A stretch of DNA of 12,216 nucleotides from Burkholderiales bacterium (GTDB lineage Bacteria > Pseudomonadota > Gammaproteobacteria > Burkholderiales > Burkholderiaceae_C). Below, piece by piece: positions 1 through 6,239 of this stretch (position 1 is its first letter; each line of letters begins with the position of its first letter). The stretch lies in assembly GCA_011390055.1 (NCBI GenBank), contig JAABTC010000026.1, positions 1 through 12,216 of the forward strand, given 5' to 3'. The translations under genes and the position numbers were made by a program. The notes beneath the pieces are model-generated. The model did no database searches. It saw nothing but the letters and a program-made list of their open reading frames with translations, and had not been told where the DNA came from.

Positions 1-427
1 CCGTCGATGACGGCACCGGCCTGGCCAGCCATCGGTCGTGCAGCAGCATGCCGGCCAGCATGGCGGCCACGAAGCCCAGCGCCGCGGATGACCCGGCACC
101 CGCCGCCACGATCGCCGGACCTGGACACAGGCCGGCGATGCCCCAGCCCGTGCCAAACAGCGCGCCGCCGGCGAGCAACCTGCCATCGATCACGGTGCTG
201 GTCGGAATCTCCATGTGGGCACCGGTCCACGACACGGTGCGGCGCTTGGCCACGGCAAAGGCCAAGGCGCCCACGATGATCGCCCCGCCCATCACGAAGG
301 CCAGGCTCGGATCCCACGCGCCAAAAACGTCCAGAAAGCCCTTGACCTTGGCCGGGTCGGTCATGCCGCCGCCGATCAAGCCCAGACCAAACAAGAGACC
401 ACTCAATGCAGCGAAGACAGCGTTCAC
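1..427 (-). CDS. YeeE/YedE (DUF6691-like) half-transporter, 3' end beyond window
   Basis: Inner-membrane protein of the YeeE/YedE family, the C-terminal-half type that pairs with a separate N-terminal-half protein (PmpA/PmpB-like pairs). About 142 residues are visible with no stop before the window edge. This is close to the usual length, so few codons are probably missing. The start is a GTG at 427-425, 8 bases after the stop of the upstream half-gene, with AGGTCTTTC before it. The opening GLLFGLGLIGGGMTDPAKV (about residues 10-28) and GIAGLCPGPA around Cys101 are hallmarks of this half; that cysteine matches those implicated in thiosulfate or persulfide sulfur handling in YeeE/TsuA proteins. 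It is third in the bigR-led operon, so sulfide- or persulfide-linked sulfur transport is the likely role. The substrate cannot be read from the sequence. Family call is firm; function is inferred. Confidence 0.85.
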   Translation of the reverse strand, partial: MNAVFAALSGLLFGLGLIGGGMTDPAKVKGFLDVFGAWDPSLAFVMGGAIIVGALAFAVAKRRTVSWTGAHMEIPTSTVIDGRLLAGGALFGTGWGIAGLCPGPAIVAAGAGSSAALGFVAAMLAGMLLHDRWLARPVPSST

Positions 428-435
428 GAAAGACC

Positions 436-879
436 TCAGAGCAGATGACGAAGCACGAAAACAGAAACGACGCCGGCGCCCATGAAGGCCAGCACATTGG
501 CCAGGGAGCGCAGCGAGAAGCGGCTCAGGCCGCACACGCCGTGGCCGCTGGTGCACCCGTTGCCCATGCGCACACCGACCCCCACCAGCAAGCCGGCGGC
601 CACGATGCCGAACCAGCCGACATCGACCTGCATCGCAGGCAAGGGTGCGAACAGCGACCAAGCCCAGGGCGCAACCAGCAGGCCAGCAATGAACAGCATC
701 CGTGTGACCTCAGGCGCCAACCTGGCACCTGAAAGCAGCGCCCTCAGCGGGCTGGCAACGATGCCGGCAATGCCGGCAATGCGGCCGTTGCCGAGCAGGT
801 ACAGGGCCGTTGCAAGGCCGATCACCAGGCCGCCGGCCAAGGCGCTCCACGGTGTGAAGGCATTCCAGTCGATAGTCAT
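436..879 (-). CDS. YeeE/YedE half-transporter (N-terminal-half type)
   Basis: A 147-residue polytopic inner-membrane protein with about four hydrophobic segments (roughly residues 12-32, 60-80, 88-104, 125-144). The signature GNGCTSGHGVCGLSR at about residues 106-120 carries Cys109 and Cys116 and is the classic YeeE/YedE motif. The family includes the thiosulfate importer TsuA; half-size versions work as pairs, and the partner lies immediately downstream. Its ATG overlaps the stop of the bigR-like gene as ATGA, and a good ribosome site (GAGGAA) sits just upstream, so it is translated from the same message. A short tandem AATGCCGGC duplication (+ strand, about 762-783) encodes the GIAGIAG stretch. 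A role in moving sulfide-derived sulfur species is inferred from the family and from the regulator in front of it. Confidence 0.9.
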   Translation of the reverse strand: MTIDWNAFTPWSALAGGLVIGLATALYLLGNGRIAGIAGIVASPLRALLSGARLAPEVTRMLFIAGLLVAPWAWSLFAPLPAMQVDVGWFGIVAAGLLVGVGVRMGNGCTSGHGVCGLSRFSLRSLANVLAFMGAGVVSVFVLRHLL

Positions 880-1268
880 GGACTTTCCTCGAGATGTTCA
901 GCAGGCGCCGCAGCGCCTGGCGTGCAGTACAGGCGGTACAGCGTTCGCAAGATGGCACGCACGCCCGGCGAAGCGACACGGTAGTGGATGGATTTTCCCT
1001 CGCGTCGGGTGGCCACCAATGACTCGCTGCGAAGCACGCCGAGCTGCTGCGACAACGTCGGCTGGACGATGCCCGTGAGCTCGCCCAGATCGGCGACGGT
1101 GCGCTCTCCTGCCAGCAGGTGGCACAACAAGATCAAGCGGTTCGGGTTGGCCAGGGCCTTGAGTAGAGCGGCGGCTTCCCCGGAGCGCTGGTGCAGCCCG
1201 AGCATCGAGACTTTGCTGGCGCTGCCGCCGGGTCGGTCAGAAGCACTGGGAAAAGGGCTTGCATTCAT
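876..1268 (-). CDS. bigR: BigR/SqrR-type persulfide-sensing ArsR-family repressor
   Basis: A winged-helix ArsR-family regulator of 130 residues. The core NPNRLILLCHLL (41-52) and the recognition region QPTLSQQLGVLR (69-80) match the BigR/SqrR/YgaV group closely. Cys49 and Cys115 are 66 residues apart, exactly the spacing of the redox pair in Xylella BigR (Cys42/Cys108) and Rhodobacter SqrR (Cys41/Cys107). In those proteins a disulfide or polysulfide bridge releases DNA when persulfides accumulate. The gene heads the operon with the two YeeE/YedE halves and diverges from the sulP gene, so both sides are probable targets. The start is uncertain: ATG at 1268 has no ribosome site and lies within a few bases of the predicted transcription start, so it would be near-leaderless. 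Met22 (1205) is an alternative that would still keep both cysteines. Confidence 0.9.
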   Translation of the reverse strand: MNASPFPSASDRPGGSASKVSMLGLHQRSGEAAALLKALANPNRLILLCHLLAGERTVADLGELTGIVQPTLSQQLGVLRSESLVATRREGKSIHYRVASPGVRAILRTLYRLYCTPGAAAPAEHLEESP

Positions 1269-1306
1269 AAGCAGAAGATTATATGATGCTTAAGAAGTTT
1301 ATAAAG
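1259..1306. promoter_or_regulatory. Divergent promoters and probable BigR operator
   Basis: This is an AT-rich island in a GC-rich window. On the plus strand TTGCAT (1259-1264), 17 bases, then TATGAT (1282-1287) resembles a sigma70 promoter for sulP. On the minus strand TTTATA (1305-1300), 16 bases, then TATAAT (1283-1278) resembles one for bigR. The two overlap. Across them lies an inverted repeat, TAAGCA (1268-1273) and TGCTTA (1287-1292), with an AT-rich centre around 1280. One repressor dimer bound here would block both promoters, which fits autoregulation by BigR-type proteins. The boxes are read by eye and binding is inferred. Confidence 0.55.
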
Positions 1307-1336
1307 TGTGGGCCTGTCTCCATCAACGACCTGACC

Positions 1337-1423
1337 ATGACCAACGCAACGATCAAGACGTTCTTCGACCCTGTTCGCAGCGAGAAGCTCGGGCGACCTG
1401 AAGATCTGCTGAACGTGTTGTGA
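1337..1423 (+). CDS. Possible 28-residue small ORF coupled to sulP
   Basis: A short frame starting ATG at 1337 encodes a 28-residue peptide beginning MTNATIKTFFDPVRSEKLG and ending LLNVL. Its stop overlaps the GTG start of sulP as GTGA, the classic arrangement for translational coupling. Third codon positions are mostly G or C, like the real genes here. The frame stays open upstream to ATGs at 1286 and 1283 (45-46 residues), but those lie at or before the predicted transcription start. No ribosome site is visible before 1337. I do not recognise the peptide; it has no membrane segment. It could be a leader that sets SulP translation, or a chance frame in the 5' leader. Confidence 0.3.
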   Translation: MTNATIKTFFDPVRSEKLGRPEDLLNVL

Positions 1424-3159
1424 GGATCGCCGAATACCGCAGGCTCGTTCTGAGCGATGACCTGATCGCGGCCGTCATCGTCACGGTCCTGCTCGTGCCG
1501 CAAAGCCTGGCCTATGCGCTGCTCGCCGGGCTATCGCCAGTGGTCGGCGTGATGGCCAGCCTGTTGCCCATCCTCGCCTATGCGGCTTTCGGGTCGAGCA
1601 CCACGCTGGCGGTCGGCCCGGTGGCCGTGCTGGCGATGATGACGGCGCAGGCGGTGGCGCCGGTGGCGCAAGCGCATGGCGTGTCGATGCACTTGGCGGC
1701 GATGGTGTTGGCCTTCGAGATGGGCGTCGTGTTCCTGGCGGCCGCGGCCTTGCACCTCGACGTGTTCGCGGCGCTGCTGAGCGCGCCGGTGCTGCACGGC
1801 TTCGTCACGGGGGCGTCGATTGTCATCGCCCTGGGTCAGCTGCCGCAATTGCTCGGCCTCGGCATCAAGGGCAACACCCTGACGGAATTGCTCGGCGCTG
1901 CCGCGAACGCACCCTCGCTCGCGCCCCACGCCGCGACGACGGCAATCGGCCTCGCGGCGCTGCTGACCTTGTGGGCGATCCGGCGTTTTGGTGGCCGCGT
2001 CGCCGCTGCGCTCGGCCTCGCCTTGAGGCCGGCGCAGCTGCTCACGCGCATGGCGCCGATGTTCGTCGTCGCAGCGTCGATCGCGTGGGTGGCCGTTTCG
2101 GGCGCGGCGGCCCAAGGGGTCGCGCTTGCGGGCCGGATCGACCTGCTGCAGGGCCTCGCCTTCGAGCCGTTGTGGCGGGCGCCGCTGGCAGTGTGGTGGG
2201 CGCTGATGCCGGCTGCAGGCTTGCTCGGGCTCGTGGCCTATGTCGAAAGCCTCGCCGTCGCGCAGGCGCTTGCCGCGCGGCGCGCGGAGAAGGTGCAGCC
2301 CAGGCGTGAACTGCTGGGGCTGGCAGCGGCCAACGCGGCGGCCAGCGTCAGCGGCGCGATGCCGGTGACCGGCGGGTTTGCGCGCAGCATCGTCAACTTC
2401 GACGCTGGCGCGCGCACCCGGATGGCCGGCGTATGGACTGCGTTGTTTCTCGCCTTGGCAGTGCTGGCGCTGGGCGACGTGCTCCAGTTCCTGCCCAAGG
2501 CGGTGCTTGCGGCGACGATCGTCATCGCCGTGCTGTCGCTCGTCGACTTGCATCCGTTCGCGCAGGCTTGGCGCTGGTCGCGGCTCGAGTTCGCGCTGAT
2601 GCTGCTGGTGGCCGCGTTGACGGTCGTTGTCGGGGTCGAGGAAGCGCTGGCGGCCGGTGTCGTCATCGCCGCCGGCTTGTTACTGCAGCGCACGGCCCGG
2701 CCGCATTGGGCCGAGGTAGGGCGACTTCCGGGCACCGAGGTGTTCCGCAACATCAAGCGCTTCGCCGTCGAGACGCTGCCCGGGGTGCTGGCGATCAGGG
2801 TGGACGAAAGCCTGCTGTTCACCAACTCGCGCTGGCTGTCCGAGACCCTCGGCGCGATGCCGAAGCAGCGGCCTGGGCTGCGCCACGTGGTGCTGATGAT
2901 GTCGGGCGTCAACGACATCGACTTCACCGGGCTCGAAGGCCTGATGCACTTGGCGCGCGACTTGAAGCTGCATGGCGCGCAATTGCACCTGTCGGAGATG
3001 AAGGGGCCGGTCCGTGACCGGCTCGATGCCTCTGGCCTTTCGACCTGGCTGACCGGAAAGGTCTTCCGCACCCAAAACGACGCGCACCTGGCGCTGCGTC
3101 TGCCCGATAGCATCGGCTCGCAAGGCCGTGAAGGCGCCATTGACGGCGATCGCCCGTGA
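1420..3159 (+). CDS. SulP-family inorganic anion transporter with STAS domain
   Basis: A 579-residue SulP (SLC26-type) inner-membrane transporter. The opening DDLIAAVIVTVLLVPQSLAYALLAGL (the stretch around residues 13-37, with the VPQSLAYA core) is the family signature for the first transmembrane helix. About 12-14 hydrophobic segments follow to about residue 425. A cytoplasmic STAS domain covers roughly 440-560, with NDIDFTGLEGL at 498-508; Thr503 lies where some STAS domains carry a phosphorylatable serine. The family moves sulfate, bicarbonate and related anions, and the substrate here is unknown. The start is GTG at 1420, the only start in this frame after an in-frame stop at 1399. No strong ribosome site is present, which fits coupling to the overlapping small frame. 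It is divergent from bigR and shares its control region. It runs towards the next operon with 76 bases between and no clear terminator. Confidence 0.92.
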   Translation: MRIAEYRRLVLSDDLIAAVIVTVLLVPQSLAYALLAGLSPVVGVMASLLPILAYAAFGSSTTLAVGPVAVLAMMTAQAVAPVAQAHGVSMHLAAMVLAFEMGVVFLAAAALHLDVFAALLSAPVLHGFVTGASIVIALGQLPQLLGLGIKGNTLTELLGAAANAPSLAPHAATTAIGLAALLTLWAIRRFGGRVAAALGLALRPAQLLTRMAPMFVVAASIAWVAVSGAAAQGVALAGRIDLLQGLAFEPLWRAPLAVWWALMPAAGLLGLVAYVESLAVAQALAARRAEKVQPRRELLGLAAANAAASVSGAMPVTGGFARSIVNFDAGARTRMAGVWTALFLALAVLALGDVLQFLPKAVLAATIVIAVLSLVDLHPFAQAWRWSRLEFALMLLVAALTVVVGVEEALAAGVVIAAGLLLQRTARPHWAEVGRLPGTEVFRNIKRFAVETLPGVLAIRVDESLLFTNSRWLSETLGAMPKQRPGLRHVVLMMSGVNDIDFTGLEGLMHLARDLKLHGAQLHLSEMKGPVRDRLDASGLSTWLTGKVFRTQNDAHLALRLPDSIGSQGREGAIDGDRP

Positions 3160-3235
3160 CATTCGAGACGGCACTGAAGCAGGTTCGCCGCCGCGTCGCC
3201 ACGATCAGCGCAGCATGTCGCAGCTTGCGCGCCGC

Positions 3236-4345
3236 TCAACTTGCGGTGGCCGCTGCCTTGGGCGCCAGCGTGCCGGGCACCGGGTGATCCAGTGCCCCGA
3301 CAGGATCCTGGTCGACCAGACGGTCCGTCAATGCGGCACTGCCCCACATGGCGAACAACGCGACAAACGAGGTCGCTGTAAACACCGCCGCGCCTGACAG
3401 GCCGGCCCCCACCGCACAGCCCCCGGCCAGCATGCCGCCGAACCCCATCAGCACCGCGCCGGCGATGTAGCGGCGCATGCTGGCGCCGCCCTGGAAGCCT
3501 TCGAGCTTCAACTCGCCGAACAGCGCGGCGGCAACGAACGCGCCGAGGAACACGCCCGTCATCAGGCCAAGATCGAAGTTGATGGGCTTGTCGGTCACGA
3601 ACAGCACGCGAGTCAGTGCTTCGGCCATCGGGCCTGTGAAGGTCAATGCCTGGATCGGGTGCGGGTCGAAGGCCACCTGGCTGACGGCGGCGTAGGTGAA
3701 CCACCAGGCCGCGGCGACCGACAGGCCGACCCCGATCGCACCGGCCCAGCCCCACACAGGCACTTGCTGGCGCCGCGCCCAATAAGTGGCCGCACCGAGC
3801 CAGACCGCGCCGAAGGCCAGAGCGCCACCATGGCCGATGCCGCTGCGCGCAATCAGATCGCGCGGGGCGCCGCCGTCGATCGTCCACCACTCAGAGATGG
3901 CCAGGCGCAGCGGTGAGAGCGCGCCGGTCATTGCGGCCTGTGCGGTGACGGTAAAGATCAGGACCGACAACAGCGCCCGCAGGTTGCCGTGCGCCAGCAG
4001 CACCAGCAGCCGACTCGCGCAGCCGCGCGACAGGATCATGCCGATGCCGAACAGGCTGCCGCCGACGGCCGCCCCGGAGAGGCTGCCCCGGGTGGCGATC
4101 TGGCGGGCGTTGCCGGCGTCGAACCAGCCGACCCAGGCCAGGGCCTGGGTAGCGACCAGAGCGGAGCCGAACGCGAACAGCCAGACCGTCAGTTTGCCGC
4201 CGGTGTGGTTGCGCGCGAACTCGATGACGGCCGACCGCATGCAAAAGCGCGAGCGCTGGGCCAGGAAGCCGAAGCTCATTCCGATCAGCAGTGCTCCGAG
4301 GGCCAGCGTGCCGTGCTCGCCAAGTCGTTCAAACAGCGCTTCCAT
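3236..4345 (-). CDS. Full-length YeeE/YedE family transporter, copy A
   Basis: A 369-residue polytopic membrane protein with two YeeE/YedE repeats. The key cysteine motifs are all present: RFCMRSA (Cys35), LSRGCASRLL (Cys109) and AGGCAVGAGLSG (Cys310). In the thiosulfate importer TsuA from Spirochaeta, cysteines in equivalent positions line the path and relay thiosulfate. TsuA-type uptake of thiosulfate or a similar sulfur anion is therefore the likely role. The start is ATG 4345 with a very good ribosome site (GGAGGAAATC). It is the last gene of the leftward run, 35 bases after copy B, with a strong hairpin in the gap. Copies A and B share layout and motifs but clearly differ in sequence, so they may take different substrates or form a pair. 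The C-terminal tail after about residue 340 is hydrophilic. Confidence 0.9.
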   Translation of the reverse strand: MEALFERLGEHGTLALGALLIGMSFGFLAQRSRFCMRSAVIEFARNHTGGKLTVWLFAFGSALVATQALAWVGWFDAGNARQIATRGSLSGAAVGGSLFGIGMILSRGCASRLLVLLAHGNLRALLSVLIFTVTAQAAMTGALSPLRLAISEWWTIDGGAPRDLIARSGIGHGGALAFGAVWLGAATYWARRQQVPVWGWAGAIGVGLSVAAAWWFTYAAVSQVAFDPHPIQALTFTGPMAEALTRVLFVTDKPINFDLGLMTGVFLGAFVAAALFGELKLEGFQGGASMRRYIAGAVLMGFGGMLAGGCAVGAGLSGAAVFTATSFVALFAMWGSAALTDRLVDQDPVGALDHPVPGTLAPKAAATAS

Positions 4346-4354
4346 GATTTCCTC

Positions 4355-4376
4355 CGCCCGGCTCTCCCCCCGGGCG
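4355..4376 (-). repeat. GC-rich hairpin between the two yeeE genes
   Basis: CGCCCGG (4355-4361) and CCGGGCG (4370-4376) form a perfect 7-base-pair stem with an 8-base loop. On the transcript the loop reads GGGGAGAG, and the stem is followed directly by the GAGGAA ribosome site of copy A. No U-run follows, so an intrinsic terminator is unlikely. It may adjust translation or mRNA stability of the last gene. Structure is seen; function is inferred. Confidence 0.45.
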
Positions 4377-4380
4377 ACCT

Positions 4381-5505
4381 TTAGGCGCCGCGCTCGGCGT
4401 GCCAGACCAAGATCTTAAGCGTCGCGACGCAGCCTGCAATGATGCCAGTCACGGCAATGAACGATCCGATGGCCAGCGTCGAAATGCCGGTCAGTCCCTG
4501 GCCAACCGTGCAGCCCAGGGCCGTCACACCGCCGAAGCCCATCAGACCAGCGCCGACGAGCTGGTTGCGCAGATCGGTCAGCGAGGCGAAGCCTTCCCAA
4601 CGGAATCGTCGTGTCGCCAGCGCATAGGCCGCCGAGCCGAGCACGACGCCGAGCACGCTGGCGATGCCGAAGGTGACGTGCAGCGATTTGTCGGTCCATA
4701 GCATCAGCAGCTCCAGCCCGTAGGCCACCGGGCCGACGAAACTCATCGATTCGAGCGTGCGCGAGTTGGTGGCGAAGTAGCCGTGCTCGAGCGTTTGCGG
4801 GTTTTCGCCGAAGCCGAGATGGCCGCTGACATACCAGCCACCAGCCACCAACGCCCCGATGACCACGGCGCCGAAGATTTGGGTGCCATTGGCGCGAAAG
4901 CGTGGGTCCTTGAACACGAATGCCAGCAGCGCCAGCACGATCACGCCTGCAGTGGCCAGCAGGGCCGAACTCGAGGGCAGGCCAGTGAGCCGGGCGACCG
5001 CGGTGGCCAGGCTCTGGTCCTTCCAGCCCAGGTCGGCGAGGTTGAGCGCCACCGGGTCGAGCCAGCTCGCGCGCCATTGGCCGAACAGGCCTTTCAGCGT
5101 CATGTACGCCGCGATGGCGAGAAAGGTCAACACCACCAGCGAACGCACGCTGCCACCGCCCACGCGCACCAGGTTCTTGTTGGCGCAGCCGCCGCTGAGG
5201 GTCATGCCGACGCCGAACAGCAGCCCGCCGAGCAACAGCGACAACCATGCCACGTTCGGCCGCTGCACTGACGCCTTGGCCAGGTCGACCTGGCCGCTGT
5301 AGGCCAGCGCGGCGGCGCCGGCGATCGCCACTGCGATGGCCAGCAGCCACATCCGCATGCGGCCCCAATGGCCCATGTTGACGATGTCGGACAACGCACC
5401 CATGGTGCAGAAGTTGGTCTTGTTGGCAACCGCTCCGAAGACGAAGGCCAGCGCGAAGCCGCCCCAGACGACGATGCTGGCCAGCGAGTTCGCGGTGTCG
5501 TCCAT
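4381..5505 (-). CDS. Full-length YeeE/YedE family transporter, copy B
   Basis: A 374-residue inner-membrane protein with the two-repeat YeeE/YedE fold and about nine or ten hydrophobic segments. Diagnostic motifs are KTNFCTMGALSD (Cys33), SGGCANKNLVRVGGGS (Cys107) and ALGCTVGQGLTG (Cys332); Cys359 is extra, near the C terminus. The NFCTMGA and GCANKNLVR motifs are the classical form of the family, whose characterised member TsuA imports thiosulfate. The start is ATG 5505 with AGGAA upstream, 15 bases after the dsrE2 stop; the stop is TAA at 4383-4381. It sits after tusA and dsrE2, and the family often occurs with TusA-like sulfur carriers, so imported sulfur is probably passed to these partners. 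Family firm; substrate inferred. Confidence 0.92.
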   Translation of the reverse strand: MDDTANSLASIVVWGGFALAFVFGAVANKTNFCTMGALSDIVNMGHWGRMRMWLLAIAVAIAGAAALAYSGQVDLAKASVQRPNVAWLSLLLGGLLFGVGMTLSGGCANKNLVRVGGGSVRSLVVLTFLAIAAYMTLKGLFGQWRASWLDPVALNLADLGWKDQSLATAVARLTGLPSSSALLATAGVIVLALLAFVFKDPRFRANGTQIFGAVVIGALVAGGWYVSGHLGFGENPQTLEHGYFATNSRTLESMSFVGPVAYGLELLMLWTDKSLHVTFGIASVLGVVLGSAAYALATRRFRWEGFASLTDLRNQLVGAGLMGFGGVTALGCTVGQGLTGISTLAIGSFIAVTGIIAGCVATLKILVWHAERGA

Positions 5506-5520
5506 GGCGTTCCTGCGGTA

Positions 5521-5991
5521 TCAGATGAACAGGCAGACGTCGGTCTCGCCGGCGAACTTCATGAAGGTTGCCGCGCCGCCGTACTCGATGCCGTCGATGA
5601 AGTCCTTCTTCTCGAAGTCGAAAAGATCCACCGTCATCTGGCAGGCGATGAACTTGACATCGGACTCGATGCAGACCGAGCGCAGCTCTTCGAGCGAGGC
5701 CACGCCCTTCTTCTTCATCTTCGCCTTCATCATCATGGTCGCCATCGACTCCATGCCCGGCAGCATCTGCACGATGACGGGCATCGGCACGGGCATCGGC
5801 ATCGCCGGGTTGGCCAGCGGGCTGATGGCGATGCCGCTCAGATCCTTGCGCAGCAACTGCAGGCCGTAGAACGTGAAGAAGACCTGCACCTCCCAGTCCA
5901 GCGCCGCGGCCGTCGACGCCAGGATCAGCGGCGGGTAGGCCATGTCGAGCGCGCCCTTGGTGGCGATGATCGCCATCTTTTTCGTCGCCAT
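5521..5991 (-). CDS. dsrE2: DsrE2-like sulfur carrier (DsrE/DsrF family)
   Basis: A 156-residue protein of the DsrE2 group. The N-terminal strand KKMAIIATKGALD, the methionine- and proline-rich loop NPAMPMPVPMP (61-71), MLPGMESMATMMM (76-88) and CQMTVDLFDF (117-126) are typical. Cys117 is the usual sulfur-carrying cysteine; Cys107 lies ten residues before it, and Cys153 is close to the end. DsrE2 proteins bind sulfane sulfur and exchange it with TusA, as shown for the sulfur-oxidising archaeon Metallosphaera. A long hydrophobic stretch (about 20-45) could favour membrane association. It starts 1 base after the tusA stop, so the two are surely cotranslated. Probable job: holding persulfide sulfur delivered by the transporters or by TusA. 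Confidence 0.9.
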   Translation of the reverse strand: MATKKMAIIATKGALDMAYPPLILASTAAALDWEVQVFFTFYGLQLLRKDLSGIAISPLANPAMPMPVPMPVIVQMLPGMESMATMMMKAKMKKKGVASLEELRSVCIESDVKFIACQMTVDLFDFEKKDFIDGIEYGGAATFMKFAGETDVCLFI

Positions 5992-5992
5992 G

Positions 5993-6220
5993 TCAGGCCT
6001 TCTGAATGAGGAAGACGTACTTGCTGTTCTCGGTGCCCGAGGACAGCAGCGTGTGGCCGGTCTGCTCGGTGAACGCTTCCATATCGCAGACCGAGCCCGG
6101 ATCGGTCGCGACGACGCGCAGCACCTGGCCCGAGGCCATGTCGGCGAGCGATTTCTTGGTCTTGACGATCGGCATCGGGCAGGCGAGGCCGGAGGCGTCG
6201 AATTCCTTGTCGTAGTTCAT
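5993..6220 (-). CDS. tusA: TusA-family sulfur carrier
   Basis: A 75-residue TusA/SirA-family protein, complete at the usual length. The CPMP motif (Cys14-Pro17) is the canonical CPxP sulfur-binding site, following GLA and preceding the basic stretch KTKKSL. A second cysteine, Cys45, lies after DPGSV. TusA binds sulfur as a persulfide on the CPxP cysteine and passes it to partners such as DsrE-type proteins, Hdr-like complexes or DsrEFH/DsrC. The start is ATG 6220 with an excellent ribosome site (AAGGAG). It sits 19 bases after fadL and 1 base before dsrE2, between the outer-membrane channel and the inner-membrane transporters. This copy probably serves sulfur oxidation rather than tRNA thiolation; that role comes from context. 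Confidence 0.93.
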   Translation of the reverse strand: MNYDKEFDASGLACPMPIVKTKKSLADMASGQVLRVVATDPGSVCDMEAFTEQTGHTLLSSGTENSKYVFLIQKA

Positions 6221-6239
6221 GCGAGTCTCCTTTTGTGCA

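Noticed and set aside
3160..3235. Terminator between the convergent sulP and yeeE genes
   Set aside because: Only a GCGCA/TGCGC pair with a 13-base loop and no T-run was found.
2238..3890. 550-codon open frame on the minus strand
   Set aside because: It runs antisense to sulP and then out of frame through yeeE copy A; the residues are Arg/Ser/Ala-rich with no domain, a usual shadow of GC-rich genes.
5761..5820. Short GGCATCGGCACGGGCATCGGCATC repeat as a mobile or regulatory repeat
   Set aside because: It encodes the Met/Pro-rich loop that is normal for DsrE2 proteins.
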